64,000 nt of DNA from Flavobacteriales bacterium (GCA_020435335.1 JAGQZT010000096.1:1-64000), one strand, 5' to 3'. Positions 41,906 through 52,346 are shown, numbered from the stretch's first letter. A program made the numbers and translations. Notes: generated from the sequence alone by a model not told the origin.

Positions 41906-42970
41906 TTATGCTTCTTTAATCGCTTTGTTTGTATTTTGTTTCAATAACTTCTCATCTCGCAGTTTATAGATCCGCTCAATGATCTCCACCACTTTTAATC
42001 CTTCCAATGCATTCGTTGTGGCTGTAGTTCGCCCTTTTAACGTATCGATCACATTCTCAATGATGTAATGGTGATTTGCTGCCGAACCTTTATACGGACC
42101 GTAATCGTTCGGTGGATTCGCTTCCGGCAACTGAGGCATTTCGTAATTTTCGATATTGCATACTTCCACTTCATTCATGTACTGACCGCCAATTTTCACA
42201 CTTCCTTTTTCGGCAATGATGGTGATGCTGCTTTCCAGATTTTGGATCGGAACGGCTGTGGAATAATTCAAACTACCCATTCCTCCGTCCACGAAATCAA
42301 AAGAAACAAAGCCTGAATCTTCGAAATCGGTAGAATCCTGATGCGTAAAATCGTTGAATTTTGCCTGAATGTTATCGATATCTCCGAACAACCAGTACAT
42401 GATATCGATGAAATGCGAAAACTGAGTATATAAGGTTCCTCCGTCAAGGTTCTGGGTTCCCTTCCATCCGCCGGGTTTATAATAACGGCTGTCGCGATTC
42501 CAGTAACAGTTCAGTTGAACCATGTAAATAGCTCCTAAAATCCCCTGTTCAACCACTTCCTTGATCCATACGGATGGAGGAGAATACCTGTTCTGCATCA
42601 CGGCAAAAACATGTTTGTGGTTATTGAGCGCTTTATAAATCACCTGTTCGCATTTGGCCTTGGACAATCCGATTGGTTTTTCCACGACCACATGATAGCC
42701 GTGATCCAGAATGCTGGATGCCTGATCGGAGTGCAACCCATTCGGGGTACAGATATTTACAACATCAATATCCAGGTTTGCCGCGAGCAATGCATCAATT
42801 CCGTTAAAGAAGGGAACGTCATATTTCTCGATTCCCAGGCTGTCTTTCGGCTGTGTATCACAAAGTGCCACCAATTCGGCTTCTTCATTTCCCATGATCA
42901 TTTCGGCATGCCTCTTACCGATATGGCCACACCCTAAAACTGCAAATTTTATTTTCTGACTGTTCGTCAT
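41906..42970 (-). CDS. Gfo/Idh/MocA family sugar-nucleotide 3-dehydrogenase (WbpB/WlbA-like)
   Basis: 354 residues. The N-terminal Rossmann loop FAVLGCGHIGKRHAEMI and the VVEKPIGLSK motif are typical of the family. Next to the aminotransferase, acetyltransferase and HexNAc dehydrogenase of this operon it most likely oxidises C3 of UDP-GlcNAcA to the 3-keto sugar, as WbpB or WlbA do. It overlaps the acetyltransferase gene by four bases. Function is from family and context. Confidence 0.86.
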   Translation of the reverse strand: MTNSQKIKFAVLGCGHIGKRHAEMIMGNEEAELVALCDTQPKDSLGIEKYDVPFFNGIDALLAANLDIDVVNICTPNGLHSDQASSILDHGYHVVVEKPIGLSKAKCEQVIYKALNNHKHVFAVMQNRYSPPSVWIKEVVEQGILGAIYMVQLNCYWNRDSRYYKPGGWKGTQNLDGGTLYTQFSHFIDIMYWLFGDIDNIQAKFNDFTHQDSTDFEDSGFVSFDFVDGGMGSLNYSTAVPIQNLESSITIIAEKGSVKIGGQYMNEVEVCNIENYEMPQLPEANPPNDYGPYKGSAANHHYIIENVIDTLKGRTTATTNALEGLKVVEIIERIYKLRDEKLLKQNTNKAIKEA

Positions 42971-43542
42971 GCTGATAACTTTATTACGTTTCCGTTTTCA
43001 AATTTATACTTTTCTGCGCTTTCCGGGCAAGATGCCAATCCGTTTTCGTCAAATTCCAACCGATGCCCGTATTCACTGATCCATCCGATTTGCCGGGCAG
43101 GATTACCTACCACCAATGCATAAGGCGGAATGTTCTTTGTAACAACGGCTCCTGCTCCGATAAATGCAAACTCACCGATATCGTGACCACAAACAATAGT
43201 TGCATTTGCTCCGATACTGGCACCTCGTTTCACTACCGTTCTGGCGTATTCACCCCTCCTGTTAACCGCACTCCGGGGGTTCGTTACGTTGGTAAAAACC
43301 ATGGATGGCCCAAGAAAAACATCGTCTTCACAGATCACACCGGTGTAGATCGACACATTGTTCTGCACCTTTACATTCTTACCCAAAACGACATCGGGTG
43401 AAATCACGACATTCTGACCAATGTTACAGTTGTCACCAATTATACAATTGGGCATAATGTGTGAAAAATGCCAGATTTTGGCTCCTTCACCAATTTGGCA
43501 ACCTTCATCGATTACTGCGGTTTCGTGGCTAAAATAACTCAT
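42967..43542 (-). CDS. Left-handed beta-helix N-acetyltransferase (WbpD/WlbB-like)
   Basis: 191 residues made of hexapeptide repeats ([31 protein letters not shown] onward) with a short C-terminal end. The start, [26 protein letters not shown], and [14 protein letters not shown] match the group that acetylates the 3-amino group of UDP-GlcNAc(3NH2)A using acetyl-CoA. It sits among the matching dehydrogenase and aminotransferase genes and overlaps both neighbours by four bases. Confidence 0.9.
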   Translation of the reverse strand: MSYFSHETAVIDEGCQIGEGAKIWHFSHIMPNCIIGDNCNIGQNVVISPDVVLGKNVKVQNNVSIYTGVICEDDVFLGPSMVFTNVTNPRSAVNRRGEYARTVVKRGASIGANATIVCGHDIGEFAFIGAGAVVTKNIPPYALVVGNPARQIGWISEYGHRLEFDENGLASCPESAEKYKFENGNVIKLSA

Positions 43543-44525
43543 TGCTTTACGTATGCTTCAAAATTCTTATGTTCTACTTTATTCAATTCTTCCGGACTCA
43601 GGTTCTTAAAATAATCGTATGTGATCTTCAGGCCTTCGGCTCTGGACACTTTCGGTTCCCAATTGAGCAATGCTCTGGCTTTAGTAATATCGGGCTGACG
43701 CTGCATCGGATCATTCACCGGCAAATCTTTGTAAATGATTTTCTGAGTAGTTCCTGTTAATTTGATGATCTCTTTGGCAAAATCCAGAATGGTAATTTCA
43801 TCGGGGTTACCAATATTCACCGGCAAGGCATAATCGGAATGCAGCAACCGGTAAATCCCTTCGATCAGGTCGTCTACATAACAAAAGGAACGGGTTTGAG
43901 AACCATCCCCAAAAACAGTCAGGTCTTCTCCCCTTAAAGCTTGTCCGATGAAAGCAGGCAATACACGCCCGTCGTTAAGCCGCATTCTGGGCCCATAGGT
44001 GTTGAAAATCCGAACAATACGGGTTTCCACTCCGTGATAAGTGTGATAAGCCATGGTAATGGCCTCCTGGAACCGTTTGGCTTCATCGTAAACACCCCGC
44101 GGACCGATCGGATTAACATTACCGTAGTAGTCCTCTGTTTGGGGATGAACCAGGGGATCGCCGTAAACCTCCGACGTGGAGGCAATCAGCATGCGTGCAC
44201 CTTTCGCTTTGGCCAACCCCAGTAAATTGTGTGTTCCGAGAGACCCTACTTTCAGGGTTTGAATCGGAATTTTGAGGTAATCGATCGGGCTGGCCGGAGA
44301 GGCAAAATGGAGAATGTAATCGAGCTTACCGGAAACATGAACGAACTTGGACACATCATGATGATAAAACTCAAATTCCTTCAGCGGCATCAGATGTGCA
44401 ATATTCTTCATATCACCCGTAATGAGGTTGTCCATGCCAATAACATGATAACCTTCCCGGATAAAGCGATCACAAAGATGCGACCCCAAAAATCCTGCTG
44501 CACCTGTAATTAAAACTCGTTTCAT
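43539..44525 (-). CDS. UDP-glucuronate decarboxylase (UXS-like SDR)
   Basis: 328 residues. [18 protein letters not shown] binds [13 protein letters not shown] and [10 protein letters not shown] carry the active-site residues, and [18 protein letters not shown] is strongly conserved in UDP-xylose synthases. It would turn UDP-glucuronate, made by the enzyme encoded just upstream at 44522, into UDP-xylose. It overlaps both neighbours by four bases. Confidence 0.92.
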   Translation of the reverse strand: MKRVLITGAAGFLGSHLCDRFIREGYHVIGMDNLITGDMKNIAHLMPLKEFEFYHHDVSKFVHVSGKLDYILHFASPASPIDYLKIPIQTLKVGSLGTHNLLGLAKAKGARMLIASTSEVYGDPLVHPQTEDYYGNVNPIGPRGVYDEAKRFQEAITMAYHTYHGVETRIVRIFNTYGPRMRLNDGRVLPAFIGQALRGEDLTVFGDGSQTRSFCYVDDLIEGIYRLLHSDYALPVNIGNPDEITILDFAKEIIKLTGTTQKIIYKDLPVNDPMQRQPDITKARALLNWEPKVSRAEGLKITYDYFKNLSPEELNKVEHKNFEAYVKQ

Positions 44526-45838
44526 TGATCTACCAATATTCTTCCGATACTGCTATAGTAAAAGCCCAGTTCTTTCATTTCGTCGATATCGTACAGGTTT
44601 CTTCCATCGAAGATCACCTTTTGATTCATTTTTTCTGATAACACCTCAAAGTCAGGATTTCTGAACACCTGCCATTCGGTGGCGATAATCAACGCATCGG
44701 CATTCTCAATGGCCTCATCCCGGCTGGTTGCAAAATGAACCTGATCACCGTATTTGGCTTCCACATTTTCCATGGCTTCCGGATCGAAAGCGCTGATCTG
44801 AGCTCCTTCGGCGAGTAATTCGTTGATGATATACAGAGCCGGAGCTTCGCGAATATCGTCCGTATCCGGCTTGAATGCCAGTCCCCAGATGGCAATCTTC
44901 TTGCCTTTCAGGTTTCCACCGAAGTATGTTTTTACTTTCGGGACGATAATGGTTTTTTGTTTTTCATTCACACCCATCACGGCATCCAGGATTTCGAAAT
45001 GATACCCGTATTCTTTTCCTGATTTGGCCAGGGCCTGAACATCTTTCGGGAAACAGCTTCCGCCGTATCCGATACCGGGAAACAGGAAACGCTTCCCGAT
45101 CCGGGTATCCGAACCGATCCCGATGCGAACCATATCCACATCGGCTCCTACTTTCTCACAGAAATTAGCAATTTCATTCATGAATGTGATCTTTGTAGCA
45201 AGGAATGAATTGGCTGCATATTTTGTCAATTCCGCAGAGCGTTCATCCATAAAGATGATCGGATTTCCCTGACGGACATACGGTTTGTACAGGTGCTCCA
45301 TGATCTCTCTGGCTTTGGGCGAACTTGTACCCACCACGACCCGGTCGGGTTTCAGGAAATCATCTACGGCAAAACCTTCTCTTAAAAATTCCGGATTGGA
45401 AACGACATCGAACAGGTCGCGCGACAGGTTTTTCGCCAGCACGTCGGTTACCCTATCGGCCGTACCCACAGGAACGGTACTCTTATCCACGATCACTTTA
45501 TAATCGGTGATTATCTTGCTCAGATCATCTGCTACACCTAAGATGTATGATAAATCGGCAGAACCGTCTTCGTCCGGAGGTGTTGGTAACGCTAAAAAGA
45601 TAATTTTCGCATCTTTGATGGCCTCTTCTAAATGGGTGGTAAAGGTTAAGCGACCCTGTTTGATGTTTCGTTCAAACAACACATCGAGATGCGGTTCGTA
45701 AATCGGCACCACGCCGTTCCGCATTTTTTCCACTTTTTGCTCATCAATATCTACGCAGGTTACATTATTACCGGTTTCTGCAAAACATGTTCCTGTCACT
45801 AACCCAACGTAGCCTGTTCCAACAACTGCAATTTTCAT
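44522..45838 (-). CDS. UDP-glucose 6-dehydrogenase
   Basis: 438 residues. It oxidises UDP-glucose to UDP-glucuronate. [21 protein letters not shown] binds NAD; the catalytic Cys is in [17 protein letters not shown]; the last domain has [20 protein letters not shown]. Followed with overlap by UDP-glucuronate decarboxylase, so UDP-GlcA and UDP-xylose are both accessible from one transcript. Confidence 0.95.
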   Translation of the reverse strand: MKIAVVGTGYVGLVTGTCFAETGNNVTCVDIDEQKVEKMRNGVVPIYEPHLDVLFERNIKQGRLTFTTHLEEAIKDAKIIFLALPTPPDEDGSADLSYILGVADDLSKIITDYKVIVDKSTVPVGTADRVTDVLAKNLSRDLFDVVSNPEFLREGFAVDDFLKPDRVVVGTSSPKAREIMEHLYKPYVRQGNPIIFMDERSAELTKYAANSFLATKITFMNEIANFCEKVGADVDMVRIGIGSDTRIGKRFLFPGIGYGGSCFPKDVQALAKSGKEYGYHFEILDAVMGVNEKQKTIIVPKVKTYFGGNLKGKKIAIWGLAFKPDTDDIREAPALYIINELLAEGAQISAFDPEAMENVEAKYGDQVHFATSRDEAIENADALIIATEWQVFRNPDFEVLSEKMNQKVIFDGRNLYDIDEMKELGFYYSSIGRILVDQ

Positions 45839-45839
45839 A

Positions 45840-46976
45840 TTATTGATTTAGAAATTCTTTTACTGTATCCGTGATGTACTTTAATTCTTCTTCTGTCAGC
45901 TCCGTATGCATCGGCAAGGAAAACACCGATTGACAGAGGGCATTCGTCACTTCAAAATCTTCATCCTTCATCTGAGGGGTCCTATAAGCCTCTTGCGTAT
46001 GCAATGGCACCGGATAATAAATCATACACGGTATCCCTTTCTCTTTGAGGAAAGCCTGCAATTCAAAATGATCGATCCCTTTTCCAACGAGGGTATACTG
46101 GTGAAATACGTGTGTGGATTTCGGGTCGCGGTAAGGCGTTTGTATTTGATCGATCGCTGAAAAAGCCTGATCGTAATAAGCTGCCGCTTTTCCCCGTGCT
46201 TCGCAATAAGCGTCGAGGTATTTCAATTTAACCTGAAGGACGGCAGCCTGAATCGTATCCAGTCTGGAGTTTACCCCCAAACGTTCGTAATAATAACGCT
46301 CGCCCATTCCATGGTTAACAATGGAGTTGCAAATGGCTGCCAGTTCATCGTTATTGGTAAACAAGGCTCCGCCGTCTCCATAACAGCCTAAATTCTTGGA
46401 CGGAAAGAACGACGTTGTTCCGATATCGCCCATGGTTCCCGCTTTTTTGGTCGTTCCATCGCTAAATGTATACGATGCACCAATGGCCTGGGCATTATCT
46501 TCTACCACATAGAGGTTATGGGTCTTTGCTATTTCAAGAATGCTTTCCATGTCGGCGCACTGGCCGAACAGATGAACAGGCACTATGGCTTTGGTTTTTG
46601 GTGTGATGGCCTTTTTCAGCTTATCCACATCCATGCAGAACGTATTCGGATCCACATCAACCAGTACAGGCGTCAGTTGTAACAACCCGATAACCTCAAC
46701 GGTTGCCGCAAATGTAAAGTCTGATGTAATCACCTCATCTCCCGGTTTCAATCCCAGAGCCATCAGGGCAATTTGAAGTGCATCGGTTCCATTCGCACAG
46801 GGAATGACGTGTTTTACATCCAGATACTGCTCCAGTTCCTGCTGAAACTGGCTCACCTGAGGCCCGCGAATGAATGCCGTACTTTCCATCACATTCAACA
46901 CGGCTTGATCAATTTCTTGTTTGATTTTCAAATACTGACCTTTCAGGTCGACCATCTGTATGTTTAAACGCTGCAT
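45840..46976 (-). CDS. DegT/DnrJ/EryC1/StrS aminotransferase (WbpE-like)
   Basis: 378 residues. PLP-dependent sugar aminotransferase: IPCANGTDALQIALMALGL, GDEVITSDFTFAATVEVI, DNAQAIGASY and the PLP Lys in TSFFPSKNLGCYGDGGALF. With the 3-keto-forming oxidoreductase and acetyltransferase of the operon it probably installs the 3-amino group of UDP-GlcNAc(3NH2)A from glutamate. It is first in the operon; no consensus promoter box was found in the 127 bases upstream. Confidence 0.92.
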   Translation of the reverse strand: MQRLNIQMVDLKGQYLKIKQEIDQAVLNVMESTAFIRGPQVSQFQQELEQYLDVKHVIPCANGTDALQIALMALGLKPGDEVITSDFTFAATVEVIGLLQLTPVLVDVDPNTFCMDVDKLKKAITPKTKAIVPVHLFGQCADMESILEIAKTHNLYVVEDNAQAIGASYTFSDGTTKKAGTMGDIGTTSFFPSKNLGCYGDGGALFTNNDELAAICNSIVNHGMGERYYYERLGVNSRLDTIQAAVLQVKLKYLDAYCEARGKAAAYYDQAFSAIDQIQTPYRDPKSTHVFHQYTLVGKGIDHFELQAFLKEKGIPCMIYYPVPLHTQEAYRTPQMKDEDFEVTNALCQSVFSLPMHTELTEEELKYITDTVKEFLNQ

Positions 46977-47103
46977 GTGCTAATTTTACTCAATGACTGG
47001 CGGCTAAATTACTTAAAAAGTCCCATTATCTGAACGTAATTTTAGTGAATAACGAACCAACAGTAATATTAGTTGATTTTATTCGTTATTTTGCATCTCA
47101 AGC

Positions 47104-47868
47104 ATGAAAAATATTGCCCTGATATTACTCCTTTTTCCATGTGCTTATGCATCCGCACAGTTCGTGATCGAAAAGAAGGAACTTCCGGATACGGCTTACA
47201 CGATCCCCATGTTTAATGCTTCTTACGCCTACCAATGGAGCGCCGCAGAAATGCATGATCGCTTCGGCCCCAACAGCAATGTGGGTGCAAGTATAACGGT
47301 AAAAACAAAAAAAGGGTGGTACTACGGCATTAAAGGAAACTTCCTGTGGGGGGCCCGGGTAAACGACCCTAAAGTGCTTCGAAACATCCTCATCAGCGAC
47401 GGTTACAGCGTGATCGACAATCAAGGCCGGTTAACCCATGTCTATCTGGGACAACGCGGCTCATCCTTCTTCGCTTTGGGAGGGAAGATGTTCAATGTTC
47501 TCGCACCCAATAAAAACTCCGGGATTCTGACTTATGCCGGTTTTGGAATGCTGCAACATAAAATCAGCATCAAATTCGAGGACGATGTGGCTTCGCTGAC
47601 CGACGAACACAAAAAGGGCTACGACCGCTTTTCTGTGGGACCGGCAGCCAATGCTTTTGTCGGTTACCTCTTCCTCAGTAAAAACCGGATGATCAACTTC
47701 TTCGGCGGATTCGACTACACCATCGGCTGGACCAAAAGCCTCCGAAAATTCAATTACGACACCCAGGAAGTTGATACCGACCGGCACACCAACATCCTCT
47801 ATGGAATTCGCGCAGGCTGGATCATACGACTAAACAGACGTCAGGCTCAGGAATTCTACTACAATTAA
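47104..47868 (+). CDS. Predicted outer membrane beta-barrel protein, unknown
   Basis: 254 residues. A signal peptide (IALILLLFPCAYASAQ) is followed by alternating aromatic/Gly strands typical of a small outer membrane barrel (ASYAYQWSAAEMHDRFG, GWYYGIKGNFLWGARV, ILYGIRAGWIIRLNRR). The C-terminus is not the classical Phe. No named family recognised, although similar proteins accompany waaA in the Bacteroidota. Its stop overlaps the waaA ATG by one base (TAATG), so the two are coupled, which hints at an envelope role. Confidence 0.75.
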   Translation: MKNIALILLLFPCAYASAQFVIEKKELPDTAYTIPMFNASYAYQWSAAEMHDRFGPNSNVGASITVKTKKGWYYGIKGNFLWGARVNDPKVLRNILISDGYSVIDNQGRLTHVYLGQRGSSFFALGGKMFNVLAPNKNSGILTYAGFGMLQHKISIKFEDDVASLTDEHKKGYDRFSVGPAANAFVGYLFLSKNRMINFFGGFDYTIGWTKSLRKFNYDTQEVDTDRHTNILYGIRAGWIIRLNRRQAQEFYYN

Positions 47869-49097
47869 TGATCCTCTTCTACCAAATATCCATTTACACA
47901 TACCTGCTGGCCGTAAAAACCGCCGCCCTGTTCAACCCTAAAGCCAGACTCTGGGTTCAGGGAAGAAAAAACAGCTTTGAAACCATCCGGCAGGCTATCG
48001 TCCCGGGTGAAGATATCTACTGGTTTCACTGTGCCAGCCTCGGCGAATACGAACAAGCCAAACCGCTGATCGAGAAGTTTAAGGCCAACAACCCTTCCCT
48101 CCGTGTTTTAGTCACCTTCTTCTCTCCTTCCGGCTATGAAAACCGGAAAAATGATCCGCTGATCGATTATTGTTTTTACCTGCCCTTCGATTCTCCCGGC
48201 AATGCCCGGCAGTTTATCGCTTTATGCAAGCCCAAAAAAGCTTTTTTCATCAAATATGAATTCTGGTTTTTCTACTTACGTGAATTATACCAGGCCCACA
48301 TCCCTACCTACCTCGTTTCCGGTGTTTTCCGAAAACAGCAACCCTTCTTCAAATGGTTTGGCGACACCCACCGGAAGATGCTGGATTACTTTACCCATTT
48401 CTTCGTACAGAACAGTCGCTCGGAAGACCTGCTTCGCGCCCTGAACCACACCAACGTAACCCGAACCGGCGACACCCGGATCGATCGAGTGCATGAGAAT
48501 TCCCTGAATCCTCAGCAACTACCCATCATTGAAAAATTCAAAGCCGGAAAAAGAATCATCATTGCAGGCAGTTCCTGGGAACAGGAAGAAAAGATCATTG
48601 CCGATTACATTCAATCGTCCGACAAGGAATTTAAGTACATCATTGCTCCGCACGACATCAGTCCGGCAAGGATAGCCGCCATCGAAAAATTATTGGGACA
48701 AAACAATTACATCAAGTATTCGGATGCCACCGAAGAGAACATTACCGGATATACCATCCTGCTGATTGACAACATCGGCATCCTGGCAAACACTTACCAG
48801 TATACTGATATCGCCTTTATTGGCGGAGGTTTCCGGGGCGCTTTACACAATGTACTGGAACCGGCCAGCTTTGGCAACATCGTGTTGTTTGGCAAAAAAC
48901 ACAGCAAGTTTCATGAAGCCGAAGAATTATTAAGCTGTAAAGCTGCTTTTGAAATCAGCTATACGGACGACCTGATCGGTGTCATCAATCATTTATTGCA
49001 ACAGCAGCACCTGGAGGTTGCTCAACAGGCGGCTCTGGATTACATTAAAAACGGTGTTGGGGCTTCCGACAAAGTGCTTCAGGCAGTCTTACAATAA
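47868..49097 (+). CDS. waaA: 3-deoxy-D-manno-octulosonic acid (Kdo) transferase
   Basis: 409 residues. It transfers Kdo from CMP-Kdo to lipid A at the inner membrane. The N-terminal hydrophobic anchor (FYQISIYTYLLAVKTAALFNP) is followed by the GT30 landmarks WFHCASLGEYEQAKPLIE, VTFFSPSGYE and the C-terminal AFIGGGFRGALHNVLEPASFGN. Coupled to the outer membrane protein gene upstream. Its 3' end overlaps the end of the MoxR gene on the other strand by nine bases. Confidence 0.95.
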   Translation: MILFYQISIYTYLLAVKTAALFNPKARLWVQGRKNSFETIRQAIVPGEDIYWFHCASLGEYEQAKPLIEKFKANNPSLRVLVTFFSPSGYENRKNDPLIDYCFYLPFDSPGNARQFIALCKPKKAFFIKYEFWFFYLRELYQAHIPTYLVSGVFRKQQPFFKWFGDTHRKMLDYFTHFFVQNSRSEDLLRALNHTNVTRTGDTRIDRVHENSLNPQQLPIIEKFKAGKRIIIAGSSWEQEEKIIADYIQSSDKEFKYIIAPHDISPARIAAIEKLLGQNNYIKYSDATEENITGYTILLIDNIGILANTYQYTDIAFIGGGFRGALHNVLEPASFGNIVLFGKKHSKFHEAEELLSCKAAFEISYTDDLIGVINHLLQQQHLEVAQQAALDYIKNGVGASDKVLQAVLQ

Positions 49098-50060
49098 ACC
49101 CTGAATGATTTTCTCAATGGAATAGCCATCGGCCTCGGCCTTATAGTTCCGAACGATACGATGTCTTAAAATGGGTTCGGCAACAGCCTGAACATCTTCA
49201 ATATCCGGTGAATATTTTCCGTTAATTGCGGCATGGCATTTCGCTCCGATAATGAGGTATTGTGATGCTCTCGGACCGGCTCCCCAACTCAAGTAGTTAT
49301 TCACCACATCATTAGCGAATTCGCTTCCTGCCCGGGTACTGGCAGCCAGCTTTACGGCATACTCCATCACGTTATCAGCCACGGGAAGTTTACGGATCAA
49401 TTGCTGGAAGTAGATGATCTCTTCGGCCGACATCATTTTATTCAGCTCCACCACTTTATCGGTAGTCGTACTTTTAACGATGGCCAACTCTTCCTCATAC
49501 TTCGGGTAGTCCACCCAAATATTGAACATGAACCGGTCCAACTGCGCTTCGGGCAAGGGGTAGGTTCCTTCCTGCTCGATCGGGTTTTGAGTAGCCAGCA
49601 CAAAGAAGGGCTCGGCCAGTTTGTAATGATGTCCTGCCGCTGTCACCGTTCTTTCCTGCATGGCCTCTAACAAAGCCGATTGCGTTTTTGGTGGCGTCCG
49701 GTTGATCTCATCGGCCAGAATGATGTTGGCAAACAAAGGGCCTTTTACAAATTTGAAGTTCTTATTTTCATCCAGAATTTCGGAACCGATGATGTCGGAC
49801 GGCATCAAGTCCGGGGTAAACTGGATCCTATTGAAATCCAGCCCCAATGTATTGGAAATGGTACTCACCAACAAGGTCTTGGCTAATCCAGGAACCCCAA
49901 CCAGCAAGCAATGCCCTTTACTGAAGATGGAAATGAGCACATTCTTTACCACGGCTTCCTGACCAACGATCACCTTTCCGATCTCGGCAGTCAGTTCATT
50001 GTAGCGCTTCACGAAAGCATCGATGGCTTCTACTTCAGATTTGTAATTGGGTTGTTCCAT
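49089..50060 (-). CDS. MoxR-family AAA+ ATPase
   Basis: 323 residues, the usual MoxR length. Walker A GVPGLAKTLLVSTISNTLG, Walker B LADEINRTPPKTQSALLEAMQE, sensor ATQNPIEQEGTYPLPEAQLDRFMF and a C-terminal lid. MoxR proteins act as chaperones for metal-dependent or von Willebrand-domain partners (often with DUF58 and batABCDE genes downstream). None of those partners follow here; the next gene faces the other way. It lies 33 bases after the SurA-like gene and shares orientation with the foldase group. Confidence 0.92.
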   Translation of the reverse strand: MEQPNYKSEVEAIDAFVKRYNELTAEIGKVIVGQEAVVKNVLISIFSKGHCLLVGVPGLAKTLLVSTISNTLGLDFNRIQFTPDLMPSDIIGSEILDENKNFKFVKGPLFANIILADEINRTPPKTQSALLEAMQERTVTAAGHHYKLAEPFFVLATQNPIEQEGTYPLPEAQLDRFMFNIWVDYPKYEEELAIVKSTTTDKVVELNKMMSAEEIIYFQQLIRKLPVADNVMEYAVKLAASTRAGSEFANDVVNNYLSWGAGPRASQYLIIGAKCHAAINGKYSPDIEDVQAVAEPILRHRIVRNYKAEADGYSIEKIIQGLL

Positions 50061-50093
50061 AGTTTTCTTGAGTTCTTAAAAGTACTAAATTAA

Positions 50094-51434
50094 TTAGTTC
50101 GTCCAGTCGTTATCAAAGGAACATTCCATGTATTCGGGATCGATCTTCACGTAGGTGTTCTTGGCTTTCTTTTTCACCCATTCCATCGTGGTTTTGTTCT
50201 GTTTATCCACCAACGCTGCCGCCTGAACCTTGTCATAATCAGAATCGAGGGTGGCCTTATGCGGCTCGGACTTGGTAATCAGTTTAATGATGCGATAGCC
50301 TTTTTTACCATTGGTATCCTGTGCAGGAACCGGCGCGGAAGTCTCTCCGGGTTTCATCTTTTCGATGGTGTAATAAATTTGCGGATTCACCTGATCGATG
50401 TAGAACACCGATGTTGCTGTTTGCGGATTAACTGCCAGTCCGCCATTCTTCTTCGTGGATTTATCGTCGGAAAATTTCTCGGCCATCTGCTCGAACTTAA
50501 TCGAATCAACTCCCAGCAGCTGATACACGCTATCCGCCAGGTTCTTGGCTTTCTGTACTTCCACCTCATCTACTTTCGGTTTGACCAGAATGTGTCGCAC
50601 ATTAACCTTTTGGCCGCGACGCTCGATCAGTTGCATGATGTGGTAACCGAATTCCGTTTCAACAATCTCAGAAACAGCCTGATTTTTCAGTTTAAACGCA
50701 ACAACGGAAAACTCGGTAACCAGTTCGGCTCTTCCCAGGAACCCAAGCTCCCCTCCTTTCTTGGCAGAGCCTTCGTCTTCCGAATATAAGATAGCCAGCG
50801 TGGAGAACTCTTCGCCGTTCATGATCCGCTGCCGTAAACCTTCAATACGCTCATAGGCCTCCAGCTTAGAAGCTTCACTTACTTTGGCGTTGATCAGGAT
50901 TTGAGCATACTCCACTTCCGATTCAATGGTTGGAATACTGTCGGGGTGAATGCTGTTGTAATAGGTTTTCACTTCCTTCGGCGTTACCTTAACACTGCCC
51001 GTAATTTGGCCCTGCATGCGCTGACTGATCATTTGTTCTTTCACGATCTTTCTGAACTCGTCTTTAATCTGTGAGATGGATTTCTTGTAGTATTGTTCCA
51101 GTTTTCGCTCAGAACCTACCTGGGCAATGAAGTAATTCAAACGCCGGTTGATCTCCGCCTCCACTTCCTCTTCCGTTACGGTAACACTATCTAAGGCAGC
51201 CTGATGGAGCAGTAATTTTTGAAACAATAGCTCCTCAAACAGATTACACCGGGCATCATCATCCACCAACACGCCATTCGCCCGCATGGAAACAACCTGT
51301 GCCTCAATATCCGATTTCAGGATCACATTTTCTCCGACAACAGCCAACACCTTATCAATAACAACACCTTCCTGCTGAGCAAAAGACGTCATGCTCAACA
51401 ATAGGGTCAGGGAAAAGATTAACTTATTTCTCAT
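50094..51434 (-). CDS. SurA-like periplasmic peptidyl-prolyl isomerase / chaperone
   Basis: 446 residues. A signal peptide (IFSLTLLLSMTSFAQQ) is followed by the SurA N-terminal chaperone domain (VIDKVLAVVGENVILKSDIEAQ) and two parvulin repeats (about 172-272, with GGELGFLGRAELV and FGYHIMQLIERRG; and about 277-385, with VNVRHILVKPKV and KKNGGLAVNPQT). It helps outer membrane proteins fold. Its start overlaps the end of the preceding lipoprotein gene by eleven bases. It is the most SurA-like of the three foldase genes here. Confidence 0.93.
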   Translation of the reverse strand: MRNKLIFSLTLLLSMTSFAQQEGVVIDKVLAVVGENVILKSDIEAQVVSMRANGVLVDDDARCNLFEELLFQKLLLHQAALDSVTVTEEEVEAEINRRLNYFIAQVGSERKLEQYYKKSISQIKDEFRKIVKEQMISQRMQGQITGSVKVTPKEVKTYYNSIHPDSIPTIESEVEYAQILINAKVSEASKLEAYERIEGLRQRIMNGEEFSTLAILYSEDEGSAKKGGELGFLGRAELVTEFSVVAFKLKNQAVSEIVETEFGYHIMQLIERRGQKVNVRHILVKPKVDEVEVQKAKNLADSVYQLLGVDSIKFEQMAEKFSDDKSTKKNGGLAVNPQTATSVFYIDQVNPQIYYTIEKMKPGETSAPVPAQDTNGKKGYRIIKLITKSEPHKATLDSDYDKVQAAALVDKQNKTTMEWVKKKAKNTYVKIDPEYMECSFDNDWTN

Positions 51435-52287
51435 TTTTAGGTGTTTTATAGATTTCTATCTTTTTATTCAGGAAGGCCTGCTGGTAAAGGTCGGATTTTA
51501 CCTGATTAATCAGTTTTAATTTTCTTTTATTGATGATGATGTTCCTGATGTTATTCGCTTCAAAGCTTAAAGGAGCCACATCATCCTGTAATTTATAATC
51601 ATTAATCCGCACAAAGTAATAAGATAACGAGTCTTCCACCTCAATATTTTTGACATTTTTTAAATATTCCCTGTTCTGCGACACGCTGATGGGAACTTCT
51701 TTTTTCAATTCATCAAACACGATCCAGAGGTGATCGTCGAGATGGAACTTCTCCGCATACTGGTGAGCGAGTTCTTTTAGTTTCTCCACATCTTTCTCCT
51801 TATCGGACTGGTAGATTTTTCTTACCTTCTTCACGCCCGGAGCCGACTTAAGCAACTTCAGGTACCTGACTTTTACGATGTCGTCGCGGAGCTCAAAATT
51901 TTGTTTATTTTCCTCATAAAAGGCACTGATCTCTTCCTGGCTGACCACGGTATCGAGTTTCTGTTTCATCAATTCCTTCTCGTAGGTGTAGATCACCAGG
52001 GATTTTCGGTAATCATCCAGCTGCTTCTGGAAATCTTTCTGATTATCCTTTAAATTTTCTTCCGCTTTTTTCAGAACGAGTTTCTCCTTGATCCATCCCT
52101 GAATGTAATTATCGATCACCAGTGTACTGTCTTCGGGTGAAGCATCCGCTGGAACCACACCGGCAATATCGGAAAGATAGAGGTAATCATCGCCGACCCG
52201 TGCAATCGTAGCCGCATGCTGCTCTTCTTCTTGTAAAAGGTTACACGACAGCACGAGGGGAAATATGAACAAGATCAATGTTCTCAT
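51424..52287 (-). CDS. SurA-N-like lipoprotein without a recognisable parvulin domain
   Basis: 287 residues. A lipoprotein signal (LILFIFPLVLSCNLLQ) is followed by an N-terminal chaperone-type helical domain (IARVGDDYLYLSDIAGVV, then KEKLVLKKAEENLKD and VSQEEISAFYEENKQNFEL). The region where parvulin would lie (VKVRYLKLLKSAPG...) lacks the usual ASHIL and GGDLG motifs, so isomerase activity is doubtful. It probably acts as a holdase in the periplasm beside the two parvulin proteins encoded on either side. Confidence 0.8.
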   Translation of the reverse strand: MRTLILFIFPLVLSCNLLQEEEQHAATIARVGDDYLYLSDIAGVVPADASPEDSTLVIDNYIQGWIKEKLVLKKAEENLKDNQKDFQKQLDDYRKSLVIYTYEKELMKQKLDTVVSQEEISAFYEENKQNFELRDDIVKVRYLKLLKSAPGVKKVRKIYQSDKEKDVEKLKELAHQYAEKFHLDDHLWIVFDELKKEVPISVSQNREYLKNVKNIEVEDSLSYYFVRINDYKLQDDVAPLSFEANNIRNIIINKRKLKLINQVKSDLYQQAFLNKKIEIYKTPKNEK

Positions 52288-52295
52288 AAAACAGT

Positions 52296-52330
52296 AAAGC
52301 TGCTAACATCCTCACAATATTAGCAGCTTT
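52296..52330 (-). terminator. Hairpin after the large PpiC-type gene
   Basis: Perfect 11-base stem (AAAGCTGCTAA / TTAGCAGCTTT) around 13 bases, in the 59-base gap between the two minus-strand foldase genes. There is no long T-run on the minus strand, so it may attenuate rather than stop transcription. Confidence 0.7.
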
Positions 52331-52346
52331 TGAGTAGTTTCTACGC

